Below, piece by piece: positions 8,151-17,298 of a DNA stretch of 64,000 nt (within the stretch, counting starts at the first letter, position 1; every line of letters begins with the position of its first letter). This DNA comes from Rhodocyclaceae bacterium. Its GTDB lineage: Bacteria > Pseudomonadota > Gammaproteobacteria > Burkholderiales > Rhodocyclaceae. The stretch spans positions 62,001-126,000 of the forward strand of contig VBWA01000006.1 of the NCBI GenBank assembly GCA_006218025.1, in the 5' to 3' direction. Under the pieces are notes generated by a model. It had not been told where the DNA came from, did not search any database, and saw nothing but the letters and a program-made list of their open reading frames with translations. Position numbers and translations under genes: made by a program.

Positions 8151-8708
8151 TCAGTAGCGGCTGCCGGCAGCGGCGGCGCGGATCGTGCCGCAGGCGACGC
8201 GCTTGCCCGAGTTGCCGGCCGGCTGCGACTTGTAGTCGTCGGGATCGGCATGGATCACGACGCTGCGGTTGAGGATGCTGTTCGCGTCGGTGCCGAGCGA
8301 GAGCAGGGTGACCTCGCCGTTGATTGTTGCGTTTCCGTAGACGTCGGCGACCAGGTTGGGCATGTCGCCGGCATGCCGCTCGGCGCCGCCGTGGTGGCCA
8401 TGCGCCTTGGCCGCCGGATTGAAGTGCCCCTTCGCGCTGCTGGCATCCGGCGCGCTGCAGTCGCCGGCTTCGTGCACATGGAAACCGTGTTCGCCCGGCG
8501 TCAGGCCGGCGATGCGGCCTTCGACGCGAAGCTTCTGGCCGACCGCCTGAAAGTTGACCGTGCCGCTGACCTTGCTGCCGGAACGGGGTTCGAGCGTGGC
8601 GGAGGCCTTCGAGCCGGCTGCTTCCATGCTGGCGCAGGCAGCGAGCAGGGTGGTCGCAGAAACCAGGCAGGCAATACGCGCAGTACGGTGGATGTTGTGG
8701 ACTTTCAT
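8151..8708 (-). CDS. sodC: Cu/Zn superoxide dismutase, lipoprotein
   Basis: 185-residue SodC that dismutates superoxide in the periplasm. The signal ends in a lipobox LLAAC (cysteine near residue 26), so it is probably membrane-anchored. Copper and zinc ligands are visible in GFHVHEAGDCS, GHFNP, HAGDMPNL and VVIHADPDDY, with the disulfide partner in RVACG. Start ATG 8708. It lies downstream of selC on the same strand with only 22 bases between, so it could share that transcript. Confidence 0.95.
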   Translation of the reverse strand: MKVHNIHRTARIACLVSATTLLAACASMEAAGSKASATLEPRSGSKVSGTVNFQAVGQKLRVEGRIAGLTPGEHGFHVHEAGDCSAPDASSAKGHFNPAAKAHGHHGGAERHAGDMPNLVADVYGNATINGEVTLLSLGTDANSILNRSVVIHADPDDYKSQPAGNSGKRVACGTIRAAAAGSRY

Positions 8709-8730
8709 GAGGCTTTCTCCTTGGTTGGGG

Positions 8731-8826
8731 TGGCGGAAGAGAGCGGGAGTCGAACCCACCAGGGACCGCGTGGCGACCCCTGCCGGTTTTGAAGACCGGC
8801 CGCCCCACCGGGGAACGTTCTCTTCC
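8731..8826 (-). tRNA. selC: tRNA-Sec (UCA anticodon)
   Basis: A 96-base tRNA on the minus strand, from GGAAGAGAACG at 8826 to an encoded CCA at 8731-8733. The anticodon loop CTTCAAA reads UCA, and the acceptor arm and the extra arm (GGGGTCGCCACGCGGTCCC) are long, both typical of selenocysteine tRNA. It follows the selB stop by 7 bases, so selA-selB-selC form one block. It decodes the in-frame UGA codons of fdhA and of the thioredoxin-like gene at 13088-13588. Confidence 0.96.
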
Positions 8827-8833
8827 ATATTGT

Positions 8834-10771
8834 TTATTGGTTTAGCCATGCGTGGGTCGAGCCGGTGCCGCGCAATATGTGCTCGTCACGCACGCGACGA
8901 GTGTAGCCGATGCGGTCGAAGAATTCGAGGATGTGAATCGCCACCTTGCGTCCGCCGCCAATGCGGTCGCGCAGGTCGGCGGCGCGCGCTGCGCCCTTTG
9001 CTGCGTTGAGTTCGGCGACAAGTGCCGCCAGCTGCGCCACCGCATCCGCCGTGAAGTAGTGATCATGTGCCACCGGGTAGAGTTCGCCGGCCCGCGCCAC
9101 GCGGCGGAACAGCTGCCGCACCACGTCTTCGGCGGTGCCCGAGTCGCGCGCGACATCGCGCACACGCGGCGGCCCGAAGACTTGGATCTCGAGCAGCGGT
9201 TTCAATACGGCAAACAGGTCGCGGTCGCCGGCGGCGAGACTGGCCTGGTGCTCTGGCAGATGCAGCCAGGCACGCGAGGCTGCGAGGCGGCCGGCGGCGA
9301 GCAGCTCGGCGACCAGCGCGTCGAACGCGGCGCGGGCCAGGGTCGGCAGCGTCAGTCGGCGCAGCCGCTCGCGCTCGACGCCGACCATGTCGGGTGCGTG
9401 CTGGTGCTCCGTGGCGAGGGCGGCGAGCAATTTCTCGCCCAGCGTCTGCCAGCCTGCGGCAGAAAAGCCGATCTGCTCTTCGCCGGCGTGAATCACGCGC
9501 AGCCCGGCGGCCGGCCACAATGCGGCAGCGGCCTCGTCGGCGAGATTCCAGTTGGCGGCAAAACGGACCAGATCGATGCCGGAGGTGGCTTGCTCCGCCA
9601 TGAGGCGCAGGCTCGTCGCCGGATCGTCATCGCGCAGTGCGGCGAGCAGGTCCAGTCGTGCCGGGCTGCGCTTGTGGCGCGAGGGCGGAAAGCAGTCGAG
9701 TACGCGGCCGCCAGCGATGGTGCGCTGGGCCGAGGCGTCGCGCAGCACAAAGCGGTCGCCGCGCACTGCGAGGATCTCGCGATCGAGCAGTATTTCCGCC
9801 AGTGCCGTCCCGCCAGCGCCGACTTCCGCGCAGTCGAGCAGCGCGACGCGGCCGGTGATGTCGGCGGCGCCCAGATGCAGATGCACAGGCGCCCAGTGCT
9901 TCAGCGCCGCCTGCGTGGCGGGCACCTGCAGTTCGGCCTGGAAGCGGGTCAGAGGACGGGCGGCAAGCGGATCGACGACCCACATGCCGCGCTCGATGTC
10001 GGCTTTTTCGAAGTCGCCGGTCAGCGCCAGCGCGCAGCGGTCGCCGGCCTGCCCGCTGGGCGCCGGCCGGTCCTGCACATGCAGGCTTTTAACGCGCGCC
10101 TTGAGTCCAGTGCTCCCGGCCGGTGCAATGATCACCGTATCGCCAGCGCCGACTTTGCCCGAGAAGGCCGTACCGGTGACCACAGTACCGATGCCTGACA
10201 GCGTGAAGCAACGGTCGATGGCGAGACGAAAGCGGCCATCGGCGCGGCGCGCCTGGTGCGCGGCAGCCACTGCGTCGAGATGGGCGCGCAAGGCCGCAAC
10301 GCCCTCGCCGGTCGTGGCCGACAGCGCGAACACCGGGCTGCTTGCCAGCGACGTGCCTGCCAGCAGCGCCTCGATCTCACTGTGCGCCTCGATGACGCGC
10401 TGCGGATCGACTGCATCGCACTTGGTCAGCGCCACCGCGCCATGATCGAGGCCGAGCAGTTGGACCAGTTCCAGGTGTTCCCGAGTCTGCGGCATGGGCC
10501 CGTCGTCGGCGGCGATCACCAGCAGCACGAAATCGATGCCGGTGGCGCCGGCCAGCATGTTGTGGATCAGCTTTTCATGGCCGGGCACGTCGATGAAGCC
10601 GAGTACCGAGCCCGCATTTGGGTCGCCACCCAGCGGCGCGTAAGCGTAGCCGAGGTCGAGTGTGATGCCGCGTGCCTTTTCTTCCGGCAGGCGGTCGGCA
10701 TCCACGCCGGTGAGCGCCTTCACCAGCGTGGTCTTGCCGTGGTCGATGTGTCCGGCCGTGCCGATGATCAT
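8834..10771 (-). CDS. selB: selenocysteine-specific elongation factor SelB
   Basis: 645 residues. EF-Tu-like GTPase that brings Sec-tRNA to the ribosome at UGA codons followed by a SECIS hairpin. G1 is [12 protein letters not shown]3 DVPGHE, G4 TKCD. Domains 2-3 follow, then winged-helix repeats in the C-terminal half that bind the hairpin. Two copies of the 23-base repeat of this window lie inside the gene (9804 and 10134), encoding EVGAGGTA and KVGAGDT. Start ATG 10771 overlaps the selA stop by 4 bases. Confidence 0.96.
   Translation of the reverse strand: MIIGTAGHIDHGKTTLVKALTGVDADRLPEEKARGITLDLGYAYAPLGGDPNAGSVLGFIDVPGHEKLIHNMLAGATGIDFVLLVIAADDGPMPQTREHLELVQLLGLDHGAVALTKCDAVDPQRVIEAHSEIEALLAGTSLASSPVFALSATTGEGVAALRAHLDAVAAAHQARRADGRFRLAIDRCFTLSGIGTVVTGTAFSGKVGAGDTVIIAPAGSTGLKARVKSLHVQDRPAPSGQAGDRCALALTGDFEKADIERGMWVVDPLAARPLTRFQAELQVPATQAALKHWAPVHLHLGAADITGRVALLDCAEVGAGGTALAEILLDREILAVRGDRFVLRDASAQRTIAGGRVLDCFPPSRHKRSPARLDLLAALRDDDPATSLRLMAEQATSGIDLVRFAANWNLADEAAAALWPAAGLRVIHAGEEQIGFSAAGWQTLGEKLLAALATEHQHAPDMVGVERERLRRLTLPTLARAAFDALVAELLAAGRLAASRAWLHLPEHQASLAAGDRDLFAVLKPLLEIQVFGPPRVRDVARDSGTAEDVVRQLFRRVARAGELYPVAHDHYFTADAVAQLAALVAELNAAKGAARAADLRDRIGGGRKVAIHILEFFDRIGYTRRVRDEHILRGTGSTHAWLNQ
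9804..9826 (+). repeat. 23-base dispersed repeat, copy A
   Basis: GCCGTCCCG then CCAGCGCCGACTTC. Lies antisense within selB. Confidence 0.7.
10134..10156 (+). repeat. 23-base dispersed repeat, copy B
   Basis: ACCGTATCG then CCAGCGCCGACTTT. Antisense within selB, at the start of domain 2; part of the encoded VGAGDT may simply be SelB sequence. Confidence 0.65.
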
Positions 10772-12165
10772 GAATGAATTTGCATACTGGCCAGCGCGGC
10801 AACGAAGTCGGCCTCGTCCTGCGCATCAAGGCAGCGCAGGTCGAGCAGCAGCGCGCCATCCTCGATGCGGCCGATCACCGGCTTGGGCAGGGCGCGCAGA
10901 CCCTGCTCGATGCGATTGAGCACGCCGCTTTTCCTGCCCTCCGGTTTGATCGCGAAGCCGGCCGAGGGCAGGCGATTCACCGGCAGCGAGCCGGAGCCGA
11001 TCTGCGATTGCAGCGCGACGATGCCCACAGTCACCGGCAGCGCGGACAGTGCCGACCGCAATGCGGGCAGCAGGCGCGCGGCCTGTGCCGCGATCTCGGC
11101 CTCGGGCCGGGTCAATTGGCACACGGCGGTGACGCGCAGGTGCAGGCGGTCAGGATCGCGATAGAGGGCCAGCACGGCTTCCAGCGCGGCCAGCGTCAGC
11201 TTGCCGACGCGCAGGGCGCGCTTCAGCGGGTTCTTCTTGATCTTCGCAATCAGTTCCTTGCGGCCGACCATCAAGCCGGCCTGCGGCCCGCCCAGCAGCT
11301 TGTCGCCGGAGAAGGTGACCAGGTCGGCGCCGGCGGCAATGGCCTCGCGTGGCGTCGGCTCGTGCGGCAGGCCGTAGGCGGCAAGGTCGGCCAGCGTGCC
11401 GCTGCCCAGGTCGATGACGAAGGGCAGATCGTGCTGGTGCGCCAGTGTGGCGAGTTCGGCTTCCGGCACGGCGTGGGTGAAGCCGTGGATCGCGTAGTTG
11501 CTGGCGTGCACCTTCATCAGCATTGCGGTGCGCGGATTGATCGCTTCGACGAAATCCCTGAGATGGGTGCGGTTGGTGGTGCCGACTTCGACCAGCTTGG
11601 CGCCGGCGCGGCTCATGATGTCCGGTACACGAAACGCGCCGCCGATTTCGATCAGTTCGCCGCGCGAGACGATCACCTGCTTTTTCTGCGCCAGCGTATT
11701 GAGCAGCAGGAACACGGCCGCCGCATTGTTGTTGACCACTGTCGCGGCTTCGGCGCCGGTCAGTTCGCAGAGCAGTTCATCGACCACGTTGTCGCGGTCG
11801 CCGCGGCCGCCGGATTCGATGTCGTACTCCAGCGCGCAGGGGCTGCGTGCGGCGGCGATCAATGCCTGCACCGCTTCTTCGGGCAGCGGCGCGCGGCCGA
11901 GGTTGGTGTGCAGCACGGTGCCGGTGAGATTGAACACGGGGCGCAGCTTCGGACGCATCTTCGCCGTAACGCCAGCGCCGACTTTTGCCAGCAGTGTGGA
12001 TTCATCGGGCAGGGCGCCACCCTCCTTGAGCGCCGCGCGTGTCGCAGCGAGAACGTCGCGCACCATGCCCGTGACTACGGCGCGGCCATGGGCGTCGAGC
12101 AGCGATGCGAGTGCCGGGGAGGACAGCAGGCGGTCGACGGAGGGAAGCTGGGAGAGTGGATTCAT
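10768..12165 (-). CDS. selA: L-seryl-tRNA(Sec) selenium transferase SelA
   Basis: 465 residues. PLP enzyme that converts seryl-tRNA(Sec) to selenocysteyl-tRNA(Sec) with selenophosphate. The PLP lysine is in [14 protein letters not shown], and the N-terminal domain ([21 protein letters not shown]) and [17 protein letters not shown] are characteristic. ATGA overlap with selB. SelA makes the Sec used by fdhA and the predicted thioredoxin-like selenoprotein. One 23-base repeat copy (11963) encodes KVGAGVTA near residue 62. Confidence 0.97.
   Translation of the reverse strand: MNPLSQLPSVDRLLSSPALASLLDAHGRAVVTGMVRDVLAATRAALKEGGALPDESTLLAKVGAGVTAKMRPKLRPVFNLTGTVLHTNLGRAPLPEEAVQALIAAARSPCALEYDIESGGRGDRDNVVDELLCELTGAEAATVVNNNAAAVFLLLNTLAQKKQVIVSRGELIEIGGAFRVPDIMSRAGAKLVEVGTTNRTHLRDFVEAINPRTAMLMKVHASNYAIHGFTHAVPEAELATLAHQHDLPFVIDLGSGTLADLAAYGLPHEPTPREAIAAGADLVTFSGDKLLGGPQAGLMVGRKELIAKIKKNPLKRALRVGKLTLAALEAVLALYRDPDRLHLRVTAVCQLTRPEAEIAAQAARLLPALRSALSALPVTVGIVALQSQIGSGSLPVNRLPSAGFAIKPEGRKSGVLNRIEQGLRALPKPVIGRIEDGALLLDLRCLDAQDEADFVAALASMQIHS
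11963..11985 (+). repeat. 23-base dispersed repeat, copy C
   Basis: GCCGTAACG then CCAGCGCCGACTTT. Antisense within selA. Confidence 0.7.
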
Positions 12166-12351
12166 GATTTCACCCGGACCGGGCAGAAATGAGATGAAAA
12201 TATTCTAAGCCATGCGACGCGCGGCGAACAGGAAAATTGAAGTTGAAACTGCTTGATGGCGATCATTCCGTTTTGCGGTGGCGCATGCGAAGCTGTGCGC
12301 TGTGTTGGATGCAGACGGCCGGCTCGAACGGACCGCATCGGGAGGAGGAAA

Positions 12352-13110
12352 ATGAATTCACGGAATATGGCGACGCAGTCGCCGTGGCAGAAGATGCTGG
12401 GCATCGAACTGAGCCCGGTCAGTCATCGCGAGCGGCTGGTCTCGGCGCTCGGCGGCTTCGTCGGCATCTTCGCGGTTTACTGGATCAGCCAAATCACGCT
12501 GGGCAGCACCGCCTCACCGGTCCTGATGCTGTCGATGGGCTCCACCGCCGCCTTGCTGTTCGCGGTACCACACAGCGCATTGTCGCAGCCGTGGCCGCTG
12601 CTCGGCGGCCACCTGGTGTCGGGGCTGATCGGCATCGCCTGCCTGCTTTACGTACCGAACCCAATGCTGGCGGCGAGCCTGGCCACGGGCCTGGCGGTCG
12701 GCGCGATGCACTACCTGCGCTGCATCCATCCGCCTGCGGGAGCCACCGCGCTGGCCACCGCGCTGGGCAATGCGTCGGTGCAGGCCATGGGCTTCGGTTT
12801 CGTGGTTGCCCCGCTGCTGCTCAACGTCCTGATCATCCTGGTGATTGGCGTCGCCTTCAACGCCCTGTTTCCGTGGCGCCGCTATCCGGCCGCGCTGGTG
12901 CGCAATAGCATGGCGCCTACCCTGGCCGGCGCCGGTTACGAGGCCATTTCGCACGAGGACTTCGTCTTCGCGTTGTCGCAGATGGATTCCTTCATCGATA
13001 TTTCCGAGGAGGATCTGCTGCGCATTTACAGCCTCGCTACCGGACGCCACCGCGAAGCGCTGGCCGGGGCGGCGACCGGCAGCGGCATCAACCCCGCTGC
13101 GTCGCCTTGA
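12352..13110 (+). CDS. HPP family integral membrane protein
   Basis: 252 residues. The HPP family is named for the motif seen here in RCIHPPAGATALATAL (about residue 125). Four hydrophobic segments follow the N-terminus, and a soluble tail begins after FPWRRYP. Some family members transport nitrite in plastids; the bacterial role is not clear. ATG 12352 is preceded by a strong AGGAGGAAA ribosome site, so upstream codons are not used. Its last 23 bases overlap the end of the convergent selenoprotein gene. Confidence 0.88.
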   Translation: MNSRNMATQSPWQKMLGIELSPVSHRERLVSALGGFVGIFAVYWISQITLGSTASPVLMLSMGSTAALLFAVPHSALSQPWPLLGGHLVSGLIGIACLLYVPNPMLAASLATGLAVGAMHYLRCIHPPAGATALATALGNASVQAMGFGFVVAPLLLNVLIILVIGVAFNALFPWRRYPAALVRNSMAPTLAGAGYEAISHEDFVFALSQMDSFIDISEEDLLRIYSLATGRHREALAGAATGSGINPAASP

Positions 13111-13588
13111 AGGTCGAGAAATCCGATTTGCGGTAGCGCTTTTCGGTGACGAAGCGGTCCAGCAGCAGCGCATCCTCCTTCGATTTCAGGCCGCCGCTCA
13201 GGCGCGCTACTTCCTTGCCCTGGCCGTCGAGGAAGACCAGAACCGGCCTGAGTTTGCGCGGATTGTGGCGCCGGACCATGGCATGACGCGGATCGTCTTC
13301 GTCCAGTTCCAGTTCGCCGAAATCGGCGTGGGCGCCGACGTAGTTCCTGATGAATTTCGCGCTGACTTCAGGTTTGCGCAGCACACTCACGGTGTAGCGG
13401 CACGCCCCTCAGTTCAGGTGATCGCCGAAGTACAGCAGGACATGGCGCTCGGGCGTCGACTTGACTTGCGCCACGGCGGCGATGTCGTCCTTGACCAGCG
13501 GCACCACGCCGTCCAGATGGTCGGCTGCGGCGGGCAGGCTGAATGCGGCGGCAAGGAAGATGGCGAGCAGGGAAAGCAGGCGCTTCAT
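13088..13588 (-). CDS. predicted periplasmic thioredoxin-like selenoprotein with UxxC motif
   Basis: A single reading frame of 166 codons interrupted only by TGA at 13409-13411, read here as selenocysteine (residue 60). Residues 1-22 are a Sec signal peptide (cleavage after PAAA). Then HVLLYFGDHLN, Sec, GACRYT follows: the frame after the TGA continues with Gly-Ala-Cys, so the site is Sec-x-x-Cys exactly where thioredoxin-fold proteins have CxxC. LRPVLVFLDGQGKEVARLSGG supplies the cis-proline strand. ATG 13588 has a GGAGA site. The first TGA-proximal hairpin fits a bacterial SECIS. selA, selB and selC lie 1-5 kb away. Likely a thiol-redox protein of the envelope; partner unknown. A nonsense mutant of an ordinary thioredoxin-like gene is the alternative. 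Confidence 0.82.
13376..13411 (-). promoter_or_regulatory. candidate SECIS hairpin of the thioredoxin-like gene
   Basis: After the TGA (13411-13409) come 12 bases, then stem TACAC (13396-13392), loop CGTGA, stem GTGTG (13386-13382); GCG at 13405-13403 can pair with CGC at 13378-13376. The apical loop begins 17 bases after UGA and has G as its second base, as bacterial SECIS elements require. Confidence 0.6.
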
Positions 13589-13694
13589 TGGGTCTCCTCG
13601 GGTTGATCCGGTGGTCCAGACCAAAGCAGACATATTAGAGCGGGAGTTGGTTCCGCGAGCGGGCGCGGCGGCGTGCCCTTCGCTGGTGCCAAGG

Positions 13695-13711
13695 TGAATC
13701 GATTTGGTGCA
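13695..13711 (+). promoter_or_regulatory. possible NtrC-type site upstream of the amide cluster
   Basis: TGAATC, five bases, GGTGCA: one perfect and one 4-of-6 half of the TGCACC-N5-GGTGCA operator. It lies about 85 bases upstream of the sigma-54-like element at 13797, a normal enhancer distance. Confidence 0.35.
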
Positions 13712-13796
13712 TTTCTTTCCTCGGTCAGGCTCCCGGAGCCCAGACGTGCAAAGCCAAACCATTTAATAACATGTAGATAGCCATTTCCCTCAGGGC

Positions 13797-13812
13797 CGGC
13801 ACGACTCTCGCT
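13797..13812 (+). promoter_or_regulatory. possible sigma-54 promoter of the amide/ureide operon
   Basis: CGGCACGACTCTCGCT keeps the GG (13798) and GC (13810) at the required 10-base spacing and most of the TGGCACG consensus. It would start transcription near 13823, 25 bases before the allophanate hydrolase ATG. Nitrogen control would fit the operon's content. Confidence 0.4.
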
Positions 13813-13847
13813 TTATTGGATTCATTCTTGTATCCAAGATTACCCGG

Positions 13848-15668
13848 ATGAATCCCGCGACTGCCCCACTTAGCTTCTCCGAATTGCGCGACCGCTATCG
13901 CCGCGGCGAGACCAACCCTGTTCAGGTGGCCGAACAACTGCTCGCCGGGCTGCAGGCCGACTGCCCGCCGGAGGTTTTCATTTGCCGCGTCGGGGCGGAT
14001 GCCCTGCTGGCGCGCGCCCGGCAACTCGCCGAGGAGTTGCGCCAGGATCCTGATGTACTCGAACGCAAGCCTTTGTTCGGGATTCCCTATGCGCTCAAGG
14101 ACAACATCGACGTCGCCGGCCTGCCGACCACCTGCGCCTGCCCGGCCTTTGCCTACACCCCTGAGCGCTCGGCCCGCGTGGTCGAACTGATCGAGGCCGC
14201 CGGCGGCCTGCTGCTGGGCAAGACCAATCTCGACCAGTTCGCCACCGGTCTGGTCGGCACCCGCTCGCCCTATGGCGAGGTGAGGAACCCCTTCAATCCC
14301 GACTACGTTTCCGGCGGCTCCAGTTCCGGTTCCGCCGCCGCCGTGGCACTGGGTTTCGCGGCCTTCGCACTGGGCACCGACACCGCCGGTTCGGGCCGGG
14401 TGCCGGCGGGCTTCTGCAACCTCGTCGGCATCAAGCCGACACCGGGGCTGGTCAGCAGCCGCGGCGTCTTCCCCGCCTGCAGGAGCCTCGACTGCGTCTC
14501 TATCCTCAGCCATACCGTGGCCGACGGCTGGGCGGTGCTCTCGGTGCTGGCCGGGCCGGATGCCGGGGACCCCTATTCGCGCCCTGTCACCGCGCTCGGG
14601 CCGGTGACGCGCCAGGTGCGCATCGGCATTCCGGCGCCGCTGGAATTCCGTGGTGATGCGCTGGCCGCGAAGGCCTTCGATGCCGCGCTGGCGGCGATGA
14701 AGCAAGACCCGGCTTTCGTCTTCAGCGAAGTTCCCTTTCCGCCCTTCGCCGAAGTCGCCGCCCTGCTCTACGACGGCCCCTGGGTGGCCGAGCGCCGTCT
14801 CGCCATCGCCGACTTTTACCAGACGCACGCGGCCGAGATGAACCCGACGGTGCGCACCGTGATCGGCAAGGCCGAGGGCAAGACGGCCGTCGATGCCTTC
14901 GCCGCGGCCTACCGGCTGGAAGCCGGCAAGCGCATGGCCGAAAGCGTATTCGCCGGCATCGACCTGATGCTGGTGCCGACTACGCCGACCCATCACACAC
15001 GGGCCGCCGTCGCCGCCGACCCGGTGGCGAAGAACAGCGACTTCGGCACCTACACCAATTTCGTCAATCTGCTCGGCATGAGCGCGCTGGCCCTGCCCGG
15101 ACCCTTCCGCAGCGACGGCCTGCCGGCCGGCATCACGCTGATCGCGCCGGGCGGCGGCGACCATCGCCTGGCCGAATTCGCCCGCCGCATCGAGGCCCGC
15201 CTGCACCGCAAGCTGGGCCGCAGCGAACTCGAACCGCCCCGTAGCGCCGCCTTGTCGCCGCTGGCAGGCGGCGAACCGCTGGTCACGGTCGCCGTGGTCG
15301 GCGCGCATCTGTCCGGCATGCCGCTCAACTGGCAGCTCACCGAGCGCGGCGGCCGCCTGCTGCGCGCCGCGCGTACGGCAAGCCGCTATCGCTTCTTCGC
15401 GCTGCCCGGCACGGTGCCGCCCAAGCCCGGCCTGATCCAGGTCGACACCGACGGCGCCACGATCGAACTCGAACTCTGGCAACTGCCGACGCGGCATTAC
15501 GGCAGCTTCGTCGCCGACATCCCGCCACCGCTGGGCATCGGCACCCTGAACCTGGACGACGGCAGCCAGGTGCAGGGCTTCCTCTGCGAGTCCCTCGCCA
15601 CCCAGGGTGCCGAGGACATATCCCGTTTCGGCGGCTGGCGCGCGTATCTGGCCAGCCGCAATACCTGA
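13848..15668 (+). CDS. atzF: allophanate hydrolase
   Basis: 606 residues. Splits allophanate to ammonia and carbon dioxide. The amidase-signature domain (about 1-445) has the catalytic lysine in ALKDNIDVAG (residue 84) and the serine pair in GGSSSGSAAAVALG followed by GTDTAGSGRVPAG. The C-terminal domain (about 465-606, LVTVAVVGAHLSGMPLNWQL onward, ELELWQLP) is the extra domain that marks AtzF/DUR1-type allophanate hydrolases rather than plain amidases. No urea carboxylase gene is adjacent. First gene of the ABC/amidase operon. The spacer before ATG has no clear ribosome site. Confidence 0.9.
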   Translation: MNPATAPLSFSELRDRYRRGETNPVQVAEQLLAGLQADCPPEVFICRVGADALLARARQLAEELRQDPDVLERKPLFGIPYALKDNIDVAGLPTTCACPAFAYTPERSARVVELIEAAGGLLLGKTNLDQFATGLVGTRSPYGEVRNPFNPDYVSGGSSSGSAAAVALGFAAFALGTDTAGSGRVPAGFCNLVGIKPTPGLVSSRGVFPACRSLDCVSILSHTVADGWAVLSVLAGPDAGDPYSRPVTALGPVTRQVRIGIPAPLEFRGDALAAKAFDAALAAMKQDPAFVFSEVPFPPFAEVAALLYDGPWVAERRLAIADFYQTHAAEMNPTVRTVIGKAEGKTAVDAFAAAYRLEAGKRMAESVFAGIDLMLVPTTPTHHTRAAVAADPVAKNSDFGTYTNFVNLLGMSALALPGPFRSDGLPAGITLIAPGGGDHRLAEFARRIEARLHRKLGRSELEPPRSAALSPLAGGEPLVTVAVVGAHLSGMPLNWQLTERGGRLLRAARTASRYRFFALPGTVPPKPGLIQVDTDGATIELELWQLPTRHYGSFVADIPPPLGIGTLNLDDGSQVQGFLCESLATQGAEDISRFGGWRAYLASRNT

Positions 15669-15693
15669 ACCGTTTCCCTTTGGAGGATCCACC

Positions 15694-17292
15694 ATGAAGT
15701 CCCGTACCCTGCTTTGCGCCACATCCATCGTGCTGGCCTGCGTGCCTGCCCTGTCCTCCGCCCAGGACAAGAAACAGGAGACCCTGATCGTCGCCAACGA
15801 AACCGGGCCCAACATGCTCGACATCCAGGGCGTCGGCGCCAACCGCCCTGCCTACGGCGTGGCCTGGCTGGCCTACGACCGGCTGATGACCTACGGCAGG
15901 AAGAAGCTGGCCAATGGCGTCATGAGCTACGACTTTGCCAAGCTGGAACCCGAACTGGCGGCGAGCTGGCAAATCGCCAAGGACGGCATGTCGGTCACCT
16001 TCAAGCTGCGCAAGGACGCCAAGTTCCACGACGGCACCCCGGTGACGGCCAAGGACGTGAAGTGGTCCTACGACCGCGCACTGGCCATGGGCGGCTTCCC
16101 CACCTTCCAGATGAAGGCCGGCTCGCTGGAAAAGCACGAGCAATTCGAAGCGGTGGACGACAGCACCTTCAAGGTCAGCTTCCTGCGCAAGGACAAGATG
16201 ACCATGCCTGACATGGCGGTACCGGTAGCCTCGATCTACAACTCGGAACTGGCGAAGAAGAACGCGACGAAGGAGGATCCCTGGGCCGCGACCTGGCTGA
16301 AGAACAACACCGCCGGCGGCGGCGCCTACAAGGTCGCCAGCTACAAGCCGGGCCAGGAAATCGTCTATGAGCGCTTCGACGACTGGAAGAGCGGCCCGCT
16401 GCCGAAGATCAAGCGCGTGATCCAGCGCGAGGTGCCCTCCGCCGGCAACCGCCGCGCCCTGCTGGCCAAGGGTGACATCGACATGACCTACGAAATGCCG
16501 CCCAAGGATTTCGCCGAAATGTCCCAGGAGAAAGGCAGCGTCAAGGTCGCCAGCGTGCCGGCCGAAAACTCGATGATCTATGTCGGCATGAACGTCACCA
16601 AGCCGCCCTTCGACAACGCCAAGCTGCGCCAGGCCGTCGCCTACGTGCTGCCCTATGACAAGATGATGCAGAACGCCATCTACGGTCGCGGCGCGCCGCT
16701 GTTCGGCGCCAAGAAGCCGGTGACCGGCAGCGACTGGCCGACGCCGACACCCTATGCCACCGACCTGGCCAAGGCCAAGGCCTTGATGAAGGAAGCCGGC
16801 ATGGAAAGCGGTTTCGAGACCACGCTGTCCTTCGACCTCGGCCAGGGCACCGTCTCCGAGCCGATGGCCATCCTGGTGCAGGAAGCGCTGGCGCAGCTCA
16901 ACATCAAGGTCGCCATCAACAAGGTGCCCGGCGCCAACTGGCGGGCAGCGCTGCTGAAGAAGGACATGCCGCTGATGATCAACCGCTTCGGCGGCTGGCT
17001 CAACTATCCGGAATACTTCTTCCTGTGGACCTACCATGGCCAGAACGCGGTGTTCAACACCATGAGCTACAAGAACGCGGAAGTCGACAAACTGATCGAC
17101 TCGGCCCGCTTCGAGACCGACAAGAAGAAATATGCGATGGACGTCAAGGGCTTCATCGACATCGCCTACGCCGAAGTGCCGCGCATTCCCGTGGTGCAGC
17201 CGATGGTCGATGTGGCGATGCAGAAGAACATCGAGGGTTACACCTACTGGTTCCATCTGCAGCCCGACTATCGCCAGATTTACAAAAAGTAA
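15694..17292 (+). CDS. ABC importer substrate-binding protein, family 5
   Basis: 532 residues with a Sec signal peptide (cleavage after LSSAQ). Peptide/nickel/opine type periplasmic binding protein: LEPELAASWQIAKDGMSVTF and RKDAKFHDGTPVTAKDVKWS are the family's N-terminal signature. A GGAGG site precedes ATG 15694. It is the first gene of a complete importer (permeases and ATPases follow), set between allophanate hydrolase and an AtzE-type amidohydrolase, so the ligand may be a ureide, biuret-like compound or short amide; that is inference from context. Confidence 0.9.
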   Translation: MKSRTLLCATSIVLACVPALSSAQDKKQETLIVANETGPNMLDIQGVGANRPAYGVAWLAYDRLMTYGRKKLANGVMSYDFAKLEPELAASWQIAKDGMSVTFKLRKDAKFHDGTPVTAKDVKWSYDRALAMGGFPTFQMKAGSLEKHEQFEAVDDSTFKVSFLRKDKMTMPDMAVPVASIYNSELAKKNATKEDPWAATWLKNNTAGGGAYKVASYKPGQEIVYERFDDWKSGPLPKIKRVIQREVPSAGNRRALLAKGDIDMTYEMPPKDFAEMSQEKGSVKVASVPAENSMIYVGMNVTKPPFDNAKLRQAVAYVLPYDKMMQNAIYGRGAPLFGAKKPVTGSDWPTPTPYATDLAKAKALMKEAGMESGFETTLSFDLGQGTVSEPMAILVQEALAQLNIKVAINKVPGANWRAALLKKDMPLMINRFGGWLNYPEYFFLWTYHGQNAVFNTMSYKNAEVDKLIDSARFETDKKKYAMDVKGFIDIAYAEVPRIPVVQPMVDVAMQKNIEGYTYWFHLQPDYRQIYKK

Positions 17293-17298
17293 GCTGCC

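Noticed and set aside
13088-13390. Independent 100-residue gene starting at a GTG
   Set aside because: That GTG is an internal valine; the frame continues upstream through a single TGA into a signal peptide, and this short product would lack the first half of its thioredoxin fold.
13725-15842. Open frame of about 700 codons on the minus strand opposite allophanate hydrolase
   Set aside because: The plus strand encodes a complete amidase family enzyme. Long antisense frames are expected at this GC content and the translation has no domain.
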